Shown piece by piece: positions 8,263-16,953 of a stretch of 64,000 bases of DNA. How positions within the stretch are numbered: position 1 is the stretch's first letter; every line of letters starts with the position of its first letter. The DNA lies in assembly GCF_048265165.1 (NCBI RefSeq), contig NZ_JBLXCD010000005.1, positions 181,671 through 245,670 on the forward strand, read 5' to 3'. Position numbers and translations under genes: made by a program. The notes below the pieces were generated by a model. The model searched no databases, was not told the origin of the DNA, and was given only the letters and a program-made list of their open reading frames with translations. The DNA is from Oceanospirillum sp048265165 (GTDB taxonomy: Bacteria > Pseudomonadota > Gammaproteobacteria > Pseudomonadales > Halomonadaceae).

Positions 8263-8700
8263 ATACTTTCTTGAAAAAATTTAAATTATTTTTCAGTTAG
8301 TTAGCCTATACATTATGACGCAGCAAATTAGCCAGGCATCCTGAATATCCCGGCAAGATCAACCACTGCTGGCAGTATCCACTTCAATTAGACTCTTACC
8401 CCAGAAGCAAGAATATGTCTCAACATTTACGCTCGGATACTTAAATCTAAAGAACGCAATAACATATCAGTTAAAAACCCAGTCGCTCATCACACCGCTC
8501 ACTCATTTACTACCACTCCTTTTATATACGACAGGCGGCTCTTTCATACTGCGCTTGCATAGATCCAGTCGTAATAAAGAAAAAATTCACAGGATACGTG
8601 AGTAATAAAAAACACACAAAAGCGACCGCAAAGCCATTAAAACCGGCTGCTAAAACCCTTATTAATCGTAAAACCCCAATAAAACACAGGGTTATAATTA

Positions 8701-8714
8701 TCGACCCAGATCAA
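8701..8714 (+). promoter_or_regulatory. FNR/Anr-box-like site upstream of ccoN
   Basis: TCGAC-CCAG-ATCAA matches the FNR/Anr consensus TTGAT-N4-ATCAA at 8 of 10 positions, with a perfect right half. It lies 276 bp upstream of ccoN, and ccoNOQP promoters are classic Anr/FNR targets. An anr-like gene lies 10 kb downstream. Confidence 0.55.
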
Positions 8715-8807
8715 CAAACCCCTATCAGCGTTAGGTTTTTACGACTTTCGGCTATGCCATCCCCTTCTATTTACTGTTAAAATCCCCCCGCCTGAAAGAT
8801 TCGCTAG

Positions 8808-8903
8808 AGGAAGCGTTGAAATCAGGTGCGATGCAATTTGATCAAGGTTCGTCTCACACGATCCAATGCCCACGGTACGGTGCGGCGGATTGTCGCGCTT
8901 CCT
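8808..8903 (+). other. Long-range inverted repeat in the ccoN leader
   Basis: AGGAAGCG at 8808-8815 is exactly complementary to CGCTTCCT at 8896-8903, enclosing about 80 nt that contain further short palindromes (TTGATCAA at 8838-8845). It would fall in the 5' untranslated region if transcription starts near the FNR-like box. Function unknown. Confidence 0.4.
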
Positions 8904-8990
8904 TGATATGCGTCATTGCCAAAAAAGCCGTTATCCAAGAGACTTCGGCTGGATTCCTTCACTTAAACTCGCTGTTAATGGGAACCTGAC

Positions 8991-10409
8991 ATGAGCACAG
9001 CAACTGAACAACCGACCTACAATTACAAGGTGGTCCGGCAGTTCGCCATCATGACAGTCGTTTGGGGTATCGTCGGTATGACCGTCGGTGTCCTGATCGC
9101 TGCTCAGCTGGTGTGGCCGGCACTAAACTTTGATACTGCATGGTTGAGCTTTGGTCGTCTTCGTCCACTGCACACTAACGCAGTTATTTTCGCCTTCGGT
9201 GGTAGCGCCTTGTTCGCTACTTCTTATTACGTCGTACAACGTACCTGTCAGGTTCGTCTGTTCTCCGACGCTCTGGCATCCTTTACCTTCTGGGGCTGGC
9301 AACTGGTAATCGTACTGGCGGCTATTACTCTGCCACTGGGCATGACCAGCTCGAAAGAGTACGCTGAACTGGAATGGCCGATCGATATCCTGATTGCCGT
9401 AGTATGGGTTGCTTATGCGATCAACTTCCTGGCAACGGTCAAAATCCGTAAAACCTCACACATTTATGTGGCGAACTGGTTTTATGCGGCCTTTATTATC
9501 ACAGTTGCTATTCTGCATATCGTTAACAGCGCGGCTCTGCCGGTAAGCCTTACTAAGTCTTACTCTGCATACTCCGGTGCTATCGATGCAATGGCGCAGT
9601 GGTGGTACGGTCACAATGCTGTAGGTTTCTTCCTGACAGCTGGCTTCTTAGGCATGATGTACTACTTCGTTCCTAAACAAGCAGAGCGCCCGGTTTACTC
9701 TTACCGCCTGTCTATCGTTCACTTCTGGGCGCTGATCTGTACTTATATGTGGGCCGGCCCTCACCACCTGCACTACACGGCACTGCCTGACTGGACTCAA
9801 TCTCTGGGTATGGTGTTATCTCTGATTCTGCTTGCTCCATCATGGGGCGGTATGATCAACGGCATGATGACGCTGTCCGGTGCATGGCATAAGCTGCGTA
9901 ACGACCCGATTCTTCGCTTCCTGGTTGTATCTCTGTCTTTCTATGGTATGTCTACCTTTGAAGGCCCGATGATGGCAATCAAGACAGTAAACGCACTGTC
10001 ACACTACACTGATTGGACTATCGGCCACGTTCACGCTGGTGCTCTGGGCTGGGTAGCAATGATCTCTATCGGTGCTATTTACCACCTGATTCCTCGCCTG
10101 TTTGATAAAGAACAGATGCACAGCGTTAACCTGATTAACGTTCACTTCTGGCTGGCGACTATCGGTACTGTTCTTTATATCGCATCAATGTGGGTTAACG
10201 GCATCCTGCAAGGTCTGATGTGGCGCGCGGTTAACGCCGACGGCACCCTGACTTACAGCTTCGTTGAAGCTCTGGAAGCCAGCCACCCAGGCTTCCTGGT
10301 TCGCTGGATAGGCGGTGTTTTCTGGGTAACTGGCATGCTGATCATGGCATACAACGTCTGGATGACAGTACGCAATACAGAAGCCAAACCTGTTGCACAG
10401 ACAGCCTGA
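8991..10409 (+). CDS. ccoN: cbb3-type cytochrome c oxidase subunit I (CcoN)
   Basis: The catalytic heme-copper subunit of the high-affinity cbb3 oxidase, which reduces O2 to water in the inner membrane and pumps protons. 472 residues and about 12 membrane helices. Metal-ligand histidines sit in RPLHTNAVIF (low-spin heme), WWYGHNAVGF (CuB and the cross-linked Tyr region), GPHHLHYTALPDW (CuB pair) and IGHVHAGALGW (hemes). First gene of ccoNOQP; 23 nt separate it from ccoO. An FNR-like box and a structured leader lie upstream, consistent with induction at low oxygen. Confidence 0.98.
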   Translation: MSTATEQPTYNYKVVRQFAIMTVVWGIVGMTVGVLIAAQLVWPALNFDTAWLSFGRLRPLHTNAVIFAFGGSALFATSYYVVQRTCQVRLFSDALASFTFWGWQLVIVLAAITLPLGMTSSKEYAELEWPIDILIAVVWVAYAINFLATVKIRKTSHIYVANWFYAAFIITVAILHIVNSAALPVSLTKSYSAYSGAIDAMAQWWYGHNAVGFFLTAGFLGMMYYFVPKQAERPVYSYRLSIVHFWALICTYMWAGPHHLHYTALPDWTQSLGMVLSLILLAPSWGGMINGMMTLSGAWHKLRNDPILRFLVVSLSFYGMSTFEGPMMAIKTVNALSHYTDWTIGHVHAGALGWVAMISIGAIYHLIPRLFDKEQMHSVNLINVHFWLATIGTVLYIASMWVNGILQGLMWRAVNADGTLTYSFVEALEASHPGFLVRWIGGVFWVTGMLIMAYNVWMTVRNTEAKPVAQTA

Positions 10410-10432
10410 TGCCAAGGTAAGGAACGATAGAC

Positions 10433-11041
10433 ATGAAACACGAAAATATTGAAAAGAACGTTGGCTTAATGATCGTACTGATTCTGGTAGCGGTCAGTTT
10501 TGGTGGCCTTGCCGAAATCGTGCCTTTGTTCTTCCAGAAAGACACAACCCAGCCGGTTGAAGGTCTGAAACCTTTAACAGCGCTTCAGATTGAGGGCCGT
10601 GACATTTACATCCGTGAAGGCTGTAACGTATGTCACTCCCAGATGATTCGCCCATTCCGCGCAGAAACCGAGCGCTATGGTCACTACTCTGTTGCAGGCG
10701 AATCTGTTTATAACCACCCGTTCCTGTGGGGGTCTAAGCGTACCGGTCCCGATCTGGCTCGCGTAGGTGGTCGCTACTCTGATGACTGGCACCGTGCCCA
10801 CCTTTACAACCCACGCGACGTAGTACCTGAGTCTAAAATGCCATCTTACCCATGGCTGTTCAGCAATACTCTTGACGGCAAACTGACGGCTAAGAAGCTG
10901 GAAACATTGCAAACTCTGGGTGTGCCTTACACCGCAGAAGATATTGCAAATGCCAAAGCAGGCGTTCAGGGCAAAAAAGAGATTGAGGCTCTGGTTGCAT
11001 ACCTGCAACAGCTGGGCACTGTACTGAAAGACAAACGGTAA
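10433..11041 (+). CDS. ccoO: cbb3 oxidase subunit II, mono-heme cytochrome c (CcoO)
   Basis: 202 residues. An N-terminal membrane anchor (residues 11-34) precedes a periplasmic cytochrome c domain with the heme-binding CNVCH at residues 64-68. The Met ligand is probably in PESKMPSYPW. It passes electrons from CcoP toward CcoN. The sequence TYVRxGCNxCHSQMIRPFRAETERYGHYS is typical of CcoO. It lies in the ccoNOQP operon, with 6 nt between its stop and ccoQ. Confidence 0.98.
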   Translation: MKHENIEKNVGLMIVLILVAVSFGGLAEIVPLFFQKDTTQPVEGLKPLTALQIEGRDIYIREGCNVCHSQMIRPFRAETERYGHYSVAGESVYNHPFLWGSKRTGPDLARVGGRYSDDWHRAHLYNPRDVVPESKMPSYPWLFSNTLDGKLTAKKLETLQTLGVPYTAEDIANAKAGVQGKKEIEALVAYLQQLGTVLKDKR

Positions 11042-11047
11042 GGGCTT

Positions 11048-11233
11048 ATGGATATCAATGACTTGCGCGGCGTTTCAACCATTTTAGTAATGGTTGGCTT
11101 TATTGGCCTGACAATCTGGGCCTATAGCAAGCGACAGAAAGGCAGTTTCGATCAAGCAGCCAATCTGCCATTCGCCGACGAAGATAGCCATAACTCGGGC
11201 AAATCAAAATTGGAGAATAAAGACCATGACTAG
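11048..11233 (+). CDS. ccoQ: cbb3 oxidase small subunit CcoQ
   Basis: 61 residues with one membrane helix near the N-terminus (VSTILVMVGFIGLTIWAY) and a charged C-terminal tail, NLPFADED, typical of CcoQ (FixQ). CcoQ stabilises the complex and helps CcoP join. Its 3' end overlaps the ccoP start by 8 nt, indicating translational coupling. Confidence 0.95.
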   Translation: MDINDLRGVSTILVMVGFIGLTIWAYSKRQKGSFDQAANLPFADEDSHNSGKSKLENKDHD

Positions 11234-12125
11234 CTTTTGGAGCGCATGGATCATTGTTATCACTCTGGGTGTTATTGCAGGCTGCTGGTGGGTTCTGTTT
11301 GCCAACCGTGTTGCCTCCCCCAAAAGTGGTGATGTGAAGACTATGGGTCATAGCTTCGACGGAATCGAAGAATATGACAACCCGATGCCACGCTGGTGGT
11401 TCATCATGTTCATCGCAACCATCATCTTCAGTCTGGTTTATCTGGCACTGTATCCAGGTTTAGGTACCTTTAAAGGCTTCCTTGGCTGGACCCAGGTGAA
11501 TCAGTGGGAAGCTGAGGTTAAGTATGCCGATGAAAACTACGCGCCTATCTTTGAGCAGTATGCCAGCATCCCTGTAGCGGATCTGGCAATGGACGAAGAA
11601 GCGATGAAAGTTGGCCAACGCCTTTACGCCAACAACTGTGCACTATGCCACGGTTCAGACGGTCGCGGTGCATACGGTTTCCCTAACCTGACTGACACGG
11701 ACTGGCTGTATGGCGGTACACCTGAAGCGATCAAACACACCATTGTGAACGGTCGTAATGGTCAGATGCCAGCCTGGGGCCAGGTTCTGGGTGATGAGGG
11801 TGTAACTCAAATGGCTCAGTATGTTCTGAGCCTGAGCGGTCAGGAAACAGATTCAGCTGCTGCTCAAGCTGGTTCTGCAACTTACACTGCAATGTGTGTT
11901 GCTTGTCACGGTGCAGACGGCAAGGGCAACCAAATGCTGGGAGCTCCGAACCTGACGGATAACACCTGGCTGTACCTGAACCCTGAGTGGGGTGTAGCGA
12001 AGTCTGTTGAACAGTCTATTCGCCTTGGTCGTAACGGCCACATGCCTGCCCAGGCTAAGTATATCGGTGAAGACAAAGTTCACCTGGTAGCTGCCTACGT
12101 TTACAGCCTGTCCCAAGGCAAGTAA
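11226..12125 (+). CDS. ccoP: cbb3 oxidase subunit III, di-heme cytochrome c (CcoP)
   Basis: 299 residues. Two N-terminal membrane segments (residues 6-27 and 56-77) flank the GIEEYDNPMPRWW motif characteristic of CcoP. Two periplasmic cytochrome c domains follow, with heme sites CALCH (138-142) and CVACH (224-228). It accepts electrons from soluble cytochrome c and feeds CcoO. Last gene of the oxidase operon; a strong terminator follows the stop within 10 nt. Confidence 0.98.
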   Translation: MTSFWSAWIIVITLGVIAGCWWVLFANRVASPKSGDVKTMGHSFDGIEEYDNPMPRWWFIMFIATIIFSLVYLALYPGLGTFKGFLGWTQVNQWEAEVKYADENYAPIFEQYASIPVADLAMDEEAMKVGQRLYANNCALCHGSDGRGAYGFPNLTDTDWLYGGTPEAIKHTIVNGRNGQMPAWGQVLGDEGVTQMAQYVLSLSGQETDSAAAQAGSATYTAMCVACHGADGKGNQMLGAPNLTDNTWLYLNPEWGVAKSVEQSIRLGRNGHMPAQAKYIGEDKVHLVAAYVYSLSQGK

Positions 12126-12132
12126 ACACCTG

Positions 12133-12166
12133 AAGGAATGCGACATAATGTCGCATTCCTTTTCCT
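12133..12166 (+). terminator. Rho-independent terminator after ccoP
   Basis: A perfect 13-bp stem (12133-12145 with 12149-12161) with a 3-nt loop, followed by TTTCC. It separates ccoNOQP from ccoGHIS. Confidence 0.9.
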
Positions 12167-12263
12167 CCCTCCCTTCTTAAAAATCCCGTAGAATCGTAGA
12201 AACCTGAACCTGTTATTTGTGGTTCCAATCTATACTTATAATTGTAGAAAAGGTTGGTTAGCG

Positions 12264-13730
12264 ATGAAGGATAGAATTCCTACTCAAGACATTACGGATG
12301 CCGCTAAAAAGCGTGCCCACGCCGTTAAGTCTGCAAACGAACGTAAAATTGAGAAAAAACAGGAGGGGGAAAGTCTTTATCAGAAGCGCAAGCATATCTA
12401 TGTACGTAAAGCGATTGGCTTATTTACAAACCTTCGCACCTCCGTTAACTGGATATTCCTACTGGCTTATTTCACGTTTTCTTGGCTCCAGTGGGATGGC
12501 AAGCAGGCGATCTTTTTCGACCTGCCTAACCGGCAGTTTAATGTTTTTGGCTCAACCTTCTTCCCCCATGACTTCATGCTGCTGTCATGGGCATTAATTA
12601 TTGCTGCTTTCCTGCTGTTTTTTATGACTGTTTTTGCAGGCCGGGTCTGGTGTGGTTACGCCTGCCCTCAAAGTGTATGGACTTTCTTCTTCATCTGGGC
12701 TGAGCGTATAACAGAAGGTTCGCGCAATAAGCGTGTCTCCCTGGATAAAGCACCCATGAACGGAGAAAAGCTTCTTCGTAAAACCGCCAAACATTTAATT
12801 TGGTTGTCCATTTCGGCAGCCACAGCATTTGCATTTGTAGGCTATTTCTCACCAGTACGGGATCTTGCTTCTCGAATTTTGTCAGGTGACCTTGGCCCAT
12901 GGGAAACCTGGTGGTTACTGTTCTTTACTGTTGCGACCTATATCAATGCAGGCTGGATGCGTGAGCAGGTTTGTATGTATATGTGTCCTTACGCACGTTT
13001 CCAGAGCGTCATGTTTGACCGCGATACACTTGTTGTTTCTTACGATGAGAAACGTGGCGAGGGCCGTGGCCCACGTAAAAAGGGTGATGATACGTATAAA
13101 GAGCGCGGTCTGGGTGACTGTATCGACTGCGGCGTTTGTGTTCAGGTGTGCCCGGTGGGTATCGATATCCGCGATGGCCTCCAGTACGAATGCATCACCT
13201 GTGCAGCCTGTATTGATGGCTGTAACGAAATGATGGACAAGATGGGCTATGAGCGCGGCCTTGTTCGTTACACCACAGAAAACGAGTTGGAAGGTAAGAA
13301 AACCCATATTCTTCGACCTCGTCTGATCGGTTACTTTGCGGCATTGATGGCCATGATCATCGCCTTCGCTTTCGCTGTGGGCGACAGGATTCCTCTCGAA
13401 CTGGAAGTACTGCGTGATCGCAACCAGCTATACCGAATGGATGCCGAAGGTAATATTGAGAACAGTTTTATTATTAAACTGGCCAATATGGATCAGGCAA
13501 CCCGCACTTACGAGCTGTCAGTAAAAGGTCTTGAAGGTCTGGAACTGGTCGGCACGAAAGAAGTCTCAGTGAGCGCCGGTGAAGTTATCAGCCTTCCTGT
13601 CCGCATGAAGATCAGCCGTGAAAAGATGTCTGAGCCAAGTGTTGACATTCAGGTCACCGTTAAATCGACCGATAGCTCAGGTTACGAACTGAGTAAAGAA
13701 TCTCGCTTTATTGGAGCCGTACAGCGGTAA
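12264..13730 (+). CDS. ccoG: Cytochrome c oxidase accessory protein CcoG (RdxA/FixG)
   Basis: An inner-membrane polyferredoxin needed for cbb3 assembly; in Rhodobacter it reduces Cu(II) for CcoN. 488 residues from the ATG at 12264 (AAGG about 11 nt before it); an upstream in-frame GTG at 12219 is less convincing. Membrane segments flank the Cys motif CGYACPQSVW, and two [4Fe-4S] ferredoxin motifs, DCGVCVQVCPVGIDIRDG and CITCAACIDGC, lie at about residues 285-330. The C-terminus is an Ig-like periplasmic domain. First gene of ccoGHIS, with its own upstream region. Confidence 0.96.
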   Translation: MKDRIPTQDITDAAKKRAHAVKSANERKIEKKQEGESLYQKRKHIYVRKAIGLFTNLRTSVNWIFLLAYFTFSWLQWDGKQAIFFDLPNRQFNVFGSTFFPHDFMLLSWALIIAAFLLFFMTVFAGRVWCGYACPQSVWTFFFIWAERITEGSRNKRVSLDKAPMNGEKLLRKTAKHLIWLSISAATAFAFVGYFSPVRDLASRILSGDLGPWETWWLLFFTVATYINAGWMREQVCMYMCPYARFQSVMFDRDTLVVSYDEKRGEGRGPRKKGDDTYKERGLGDCIDCGVCVQVCPVGIDIRDGLQYECITCAACIDGCNEMMDKMGYERGLVRYTTENELEGKKTHILRPRLIGYFAALMAMIIAFAFAVGDRIPLELEVLRDRNQLYRMDAEGNIENSFIIKLANMDQATRTYELSVKGLEGLELVGTKEVSVSAGEVISLPVRMKISREKMSEPSVDIQVTVKSTDSSGYELSKESRFIGAVQR

Positions 13731-13735
13731 TAAAA

Positions 13736-14245
13736 ATGCAGAATACCCATACTAAACCCATTGCATGGTACAAACAGTTCTGGCCCTGGTTTCTTCTGGT
13801 TCCACTGATTGTCACTGTGATCGTGGGCATAACAATGCTGACATTCTCCATTCAGGTTTTTGATGGCACTGTTAATGACAACTACTACAAAGAGGGTCTG
13901 GCTATCAACCAGACCCTGGAGAAGGACCATAAAGCAGCAGAGCTGAAAATGGCTGCCGAGGTTAGACTTGATAATCTGACTGGTGACGTTCTCCTCACAC
14001 TGGATGGTCAGCTGAAAAGCTGGCCAACTCAGCTAAAACTCGACTTCGTTAATCCAACCCGTGCAGCAAGGGACTACAGCATCACCCTGACGCAGGTAAC
14101 AGAGAACCACTACCGGGGGCAGGTTGAAAAAGCACCGTTAAACCTTTGGTATATGGATATCACTCCGCCGGATGGCCAGTGGCGCCTGAAGGGTAGTGCT
14201 GAATTTCCTGTTGAAGATACCCTGATGCTTAAAGCAGGCCAATAA
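13736..14245 (+). CDS. ccoH: FixH/CcoH family cbb3 assembly protein
   Basis: 169 residues with one N-terminal membrane helix after KPIAWYKQFWPWFLL and a periplasmic domain containing FDGTVNDNYYKEGLAIN, the FixH signature. FixH supports insertion of copper or subunits into cbb3 oxidase. It starts 5 nt after ccoG and 12 nt before ccoI. Confidence 0.93.
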   Translation: MQNTHTKPIAWYKQFWPWFLLVPLIVTVIVGITMLTFSIQVFDGTVNDNYYKEGLAINQTLEKDHKAAELKMAAEVRLDNLTGDVLLTLDGQLKSWPTQLKLDFVNPTRAARDYSITLTQVTENHYRGQVEKAPLNLWYMDITPPDGQWRLKGSAEFPVEDTLMLKAGQ

Positions 14246-14257
14246 TACCGGCGGATT

Positions 14258-16711
14258 ATGATGAGCTTATCCTGTTACCACTGTGGTGAGCCGGTTCCTG
14301 CCGGCTCCAGCTTCTCAGTTGTTATTGAAGGCGAAAAACAGCCAATGTGCTGCATTGGTTGCGAAGCCGTAGCCCATGCCATCGTTAACGGCGGTCTTGA
14401 AAATTATTATCGCTTTAGGGATGCACCGGCCACCCGGCCCGATGATATGACCGATGAGCAGCAAGCTGCATTTGCTCTTTACGACAGGGAAGATGTTCAG
14501 GAAAGCTTTGTTCGTGATCTTGGCAACGGTATAAAAGAAGCCTCCCTTGCCATTGATGGCATCACCTGTGCCGCCTGCGTTTGGCTGATTGAACACCAGG
14601 TCAGCCAAAGCAGTGGGGTGGAAACGATTCATGTAAACCTCAGTAATCACAGAGCCACAATGCGCTGGTCGCCGGATCAGATTGAGCTAAGTAAGCTTAT
14701 GGCAATGTTTGCCGCTATAGGTTTCCAGGCCTATCCCTACCAGGCTGATGAACAACAGGAACGCTTGGTCAAACAAGAGAAAAAGACGATTCGGCGCCTG
14801 ATTATTGCAGGCCTGGGCATGATGCAGGCCATGATGTTTGCCATCATGCTTTATGCCGGCGCTTTTGAAGAGATGGAAGAACAGTATGTCATGCTATTTC
14901 GCTGGCTTTCTCTGATTGTCTCTGCCCCAGTTATCCTCTATTCCGCTCAGCCATTTTTCAGAGCAGCTTTCCGTGATCTGAAAAGCCGTCACCTAACCAT
15001 GGATATTCCTGTATCCCTAGCTATTGGCGTTGCTTTTGCTGCCAGTGCCTGGGCTACGATTACAAATAGCGGGGAAGTTTATTTTGACTCCGTCAGCATG
15101 TTCACTTTCTTTCTATTATTTGGCCGCTACCTTGAGATGCGTGCCCGCCACCGTATTGGCCGCAGCGGCAACGCCCTTAATACTCTGATTCCAACCAGTA
15201 CCACCCGACTCACAAAGGGCGAAACAGCAGATCAGGAAGAAGTTGTCCTAACTCGGGAGTTAAACGAGGGGGATACCCTTCTGATCAAGCCCGGCCATAC
15301 TCTGCCGGCTGATGGCATCATTATTGAGGGGCAAAGCAGCCTGAACGAATCGGCTCTGACCGGTGAGTATATGCCTGTATCCAAGGCAGCCGGAGACAAA
15401 GTACTCGCGGGCACAATGAATGTTGAAAGCCCATTAAAGATTCGCGTAGAACAAACCGGACAGAACGCAAGAGTGGCGAATATCGCTCATCTGCTGGACA
15501 GGGCCTTCTCTGAACGTCCGAAAACGGCTGAGATCACGAATAAAGTTGCACATTGGTTTGTACTTTGTGTGTTGATATCAACCTGCGGCGTTGGTCTTTT
15601 CTGGTGGCAGCATAGTCCGCAAGATGCATTTTGGATCGTATTATCAGTATTGGTCGTTACCTGTCCGTGCGCACTTTCTCTGGCAACGCCAACAGCCCTG
15701 ACCACGTCAACTAACGCACTTCGGGAGCAAGGGATTCTAGTTACCCGAGGTCACGTGGTAGAGAGCCTGGCACAGGCAACCCGAATTGTCTTCGACAAGA
15801 CAGGAACCTTAACAGAAGGTCGATTAATTCTGACCGAAACGAGGGTTCTGAATGACACAATTACCGAAGAAAATGCCCTTAAATTAGCCGCGGCATTAGA
15901 GCGCACGTCTGAGCATCCAATTGCTCGGGCATTTGATGAATATCGTGGTTTTTATCTTGCCGAAGACGTACGATCCATCCTTGGAAAAGGGTTGATCGGT
16001 ACTATCTTAGGTGAGGTATACCGCATCGGTACGCCTGGGTTTGCCACAGACAACAACCAACCTCCAAAGCTACCTGATAACGGCCAATGGCTGCTTTTAA
16101 GCAGAAATACCCAGCCAGTTGCCTGGTTTGCAATCGGAGACCGTATTCGCAACGGTGCAAAAGACGCTGTATCTGCACTTCAATCCCTTGGGCTTGAAGT
16201 TGACCTCTTGTCCGGCGATCAATCAGGAGCCGTTAATGTCATTGCCCAGTCTACCGGTATCCGCAATATTCGATCCGGTGCCTCGCCTGAGGATAAACTT
16301 GCTCATATCCGCCAACTTCAGGAACAAGGGGAGCGCATCATCATGGTGGGTGATGGCGTAAACGATATTCCTGTGCTGGCAGGTGCAGATATTTCCATTG
16401 CCATGGGAAGCGCCACAGACCTGGCGAAAACAAGTGCAGATGCCATTCTGATGTCCGGCCAGCTGCAGAGAATTCCTGAAGGAATTACTTTGAGTAAAAA
16501 AACACGTCGCATCATCCGCCAAAACCTTACTTGGGCCGCGGGTTACAACCTAACAGCCTTACCCTTAGCTGCAGCGGGTGTTATCCCACCCTATCTGGCG
16601 GCTATTGGCATGTCCGCCAGCTCGCTGATCGTTGTACTTAATGCTCTCCGGCTTAATGCTAAACTGCCACAACTGACATCACCTGAGCGTCAGAAGGAGC
16701 TACATACATGA
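14258..16711 (+). CDS. ccoI: Copper-translocating P1B-type ATPase CcoI (FixI)
   Basis: 817 residues. The N-terminus carries a CcoI-specific Cys motif (CYHCGEPVP, CCIGCEAVA), then a heavy-metal-associated domain with GITCAACVWLIEHQ near residue 103. Membrane helices follow, with the transport CPC motif in VVTCPCALSLATP near residue 470, the phosphorylated DKTGTLT near 513 and GDGVNDIPVL near 705. CcoI exports Cu(I) from the cytoplasm for CuB assembly rather than for copper tolerance; its place between ccoH and ccoS supports this over CopA. The start ATG is doubled (ATGATG). Confidence 0.96.
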   Translation: MMSLSCYHCGEPVPAGSSFSVVIEGEKQPMCCIGCEAVAHAIVNGGLENYYRFRDAPATRPDDMTDEQQAAFALYDREDVQESFVRDLGNGIKEASLAIDGITCAACVWLIEHQVSQSSGVETIHVNLSNHRATMRWSPDQIELSKLMAMFAAIGFQAYPYQADEQQERLVKQEKKTIRRLIIAGLGMMQAMMFAIMLYAGAFEEMEEQYVMLFRWLSLIVSAPVILYSAQPFFRAAFRDLKSRHLTMDIPVSLAIGVAFAASAWATITNSGEVYFDSVSMFTFFLLFGRYLEMRARHRIGRSGNALNTLIPTSTTRLTKGETADQEEVVLTRELNEGDTLLIKPGHTLPADGIIIEGQSSLNESALTGEYMPVSKAAGDKVLAGTMNVESPLKIRVEQTGQNARVANIAHLLDRAFSERPKTAEITNKVAHWFVLCVLISTCGVGLFWWQHSPQDAFWIVLSVLVVTCPCALSLATPTALTTSTNALREQGILVTRGHVVESLAQATRIVFDKTGTLTEGRLILTETRVLNDTITEENALKLAAALERTSEHPIARAFDEYRGFYLAEDVRSILGKGLIGTILGEVYRIGTPGFATDNNQPPKLPDNGQWLLLSRNTQPVAWFAIGDRIRNGAKDAVSALQSLGLEVDLLSGDQSGAVNVIAQSTGIRNIRSGASPEDKLAHIRQLQEQGERIIMVGDGVNDIPVLAGADISIAMGSATDLAKTSADAILMSGQLQRIPEGITLSKKTRRIIRQNLTWAAGYNLTALPLAAAGVIPPYLAAIGMSASSLIVVLNALRLNAKLPQLTSPERQKELHT

Positions 16712-16953
16712 GTATTCTTTTCTTATTAATCCCCCTTTCTCTCACTCTGTTGGGCGTAGCCATATGGGCGTTCTTCTGGGCAGTAGATAAAGGTCAGTTT
16801 GACGACCTGAGCGGCCCGGCTTACAGTATTTTGTACGACGATGATGTTAAACCAGCCAAAAAGCCATCTCCGGGGCAGGACCAACCAACAGTCAAAACTC
16901 ATGCACTGGAAAAGACTGAAGTGTCGGATACCAAGGATTCAAAGCAGCCATAA
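16708..16953 (+). CDS. ccoS: cbb3 oxidase maturation protein CcoS
   Basis: 81 residues. One N-terminal membrane helix and the motif FFWAVDKGQFDDLSGPAYSILYDDD are diagnostic of CcoS (FixS), required for insertion of heme and copper. It overlaps ccoI by 4 nt (ATGA) and the next gene by 1 nt (TAATG), so the three are translationally coupled. The C-terminal 35 residues are low-complexity and charged. Confidence 0.96.
   Translation: MSILFLLIPLSLTLLGVAIWAFFWAVDKGQFDDLSGPAYSILYDDDVKPAKKPSPGQDQPTVKTHALEKTEVSDTKDSKQP

Larger units (their letters stand above)
8263..8990. other. Non-coding stretch between tRNA promoter and ccoN
   Basis: About 730 bp without a credible gene. A 60-codon frame at 8598-8780 has a GTG start, no clear ribosome site, and overlaps the FNR-like box, so I discount it. 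The right part holds the ccoN regulatory region: an FNR-like box at 8701-8714 and a long-range inverted repeat at 8808-8903. The left part (8263-8600) is AT-rich with no structure I can name. Confidence 0.6.

Noticed and set aside
8598..8780. 60-codon frame upstream of ccoN
   Set aside because: GTG start, no clear ribosome site, overlaps the FNR-like box, and a low-complexity Lys/Thr start.
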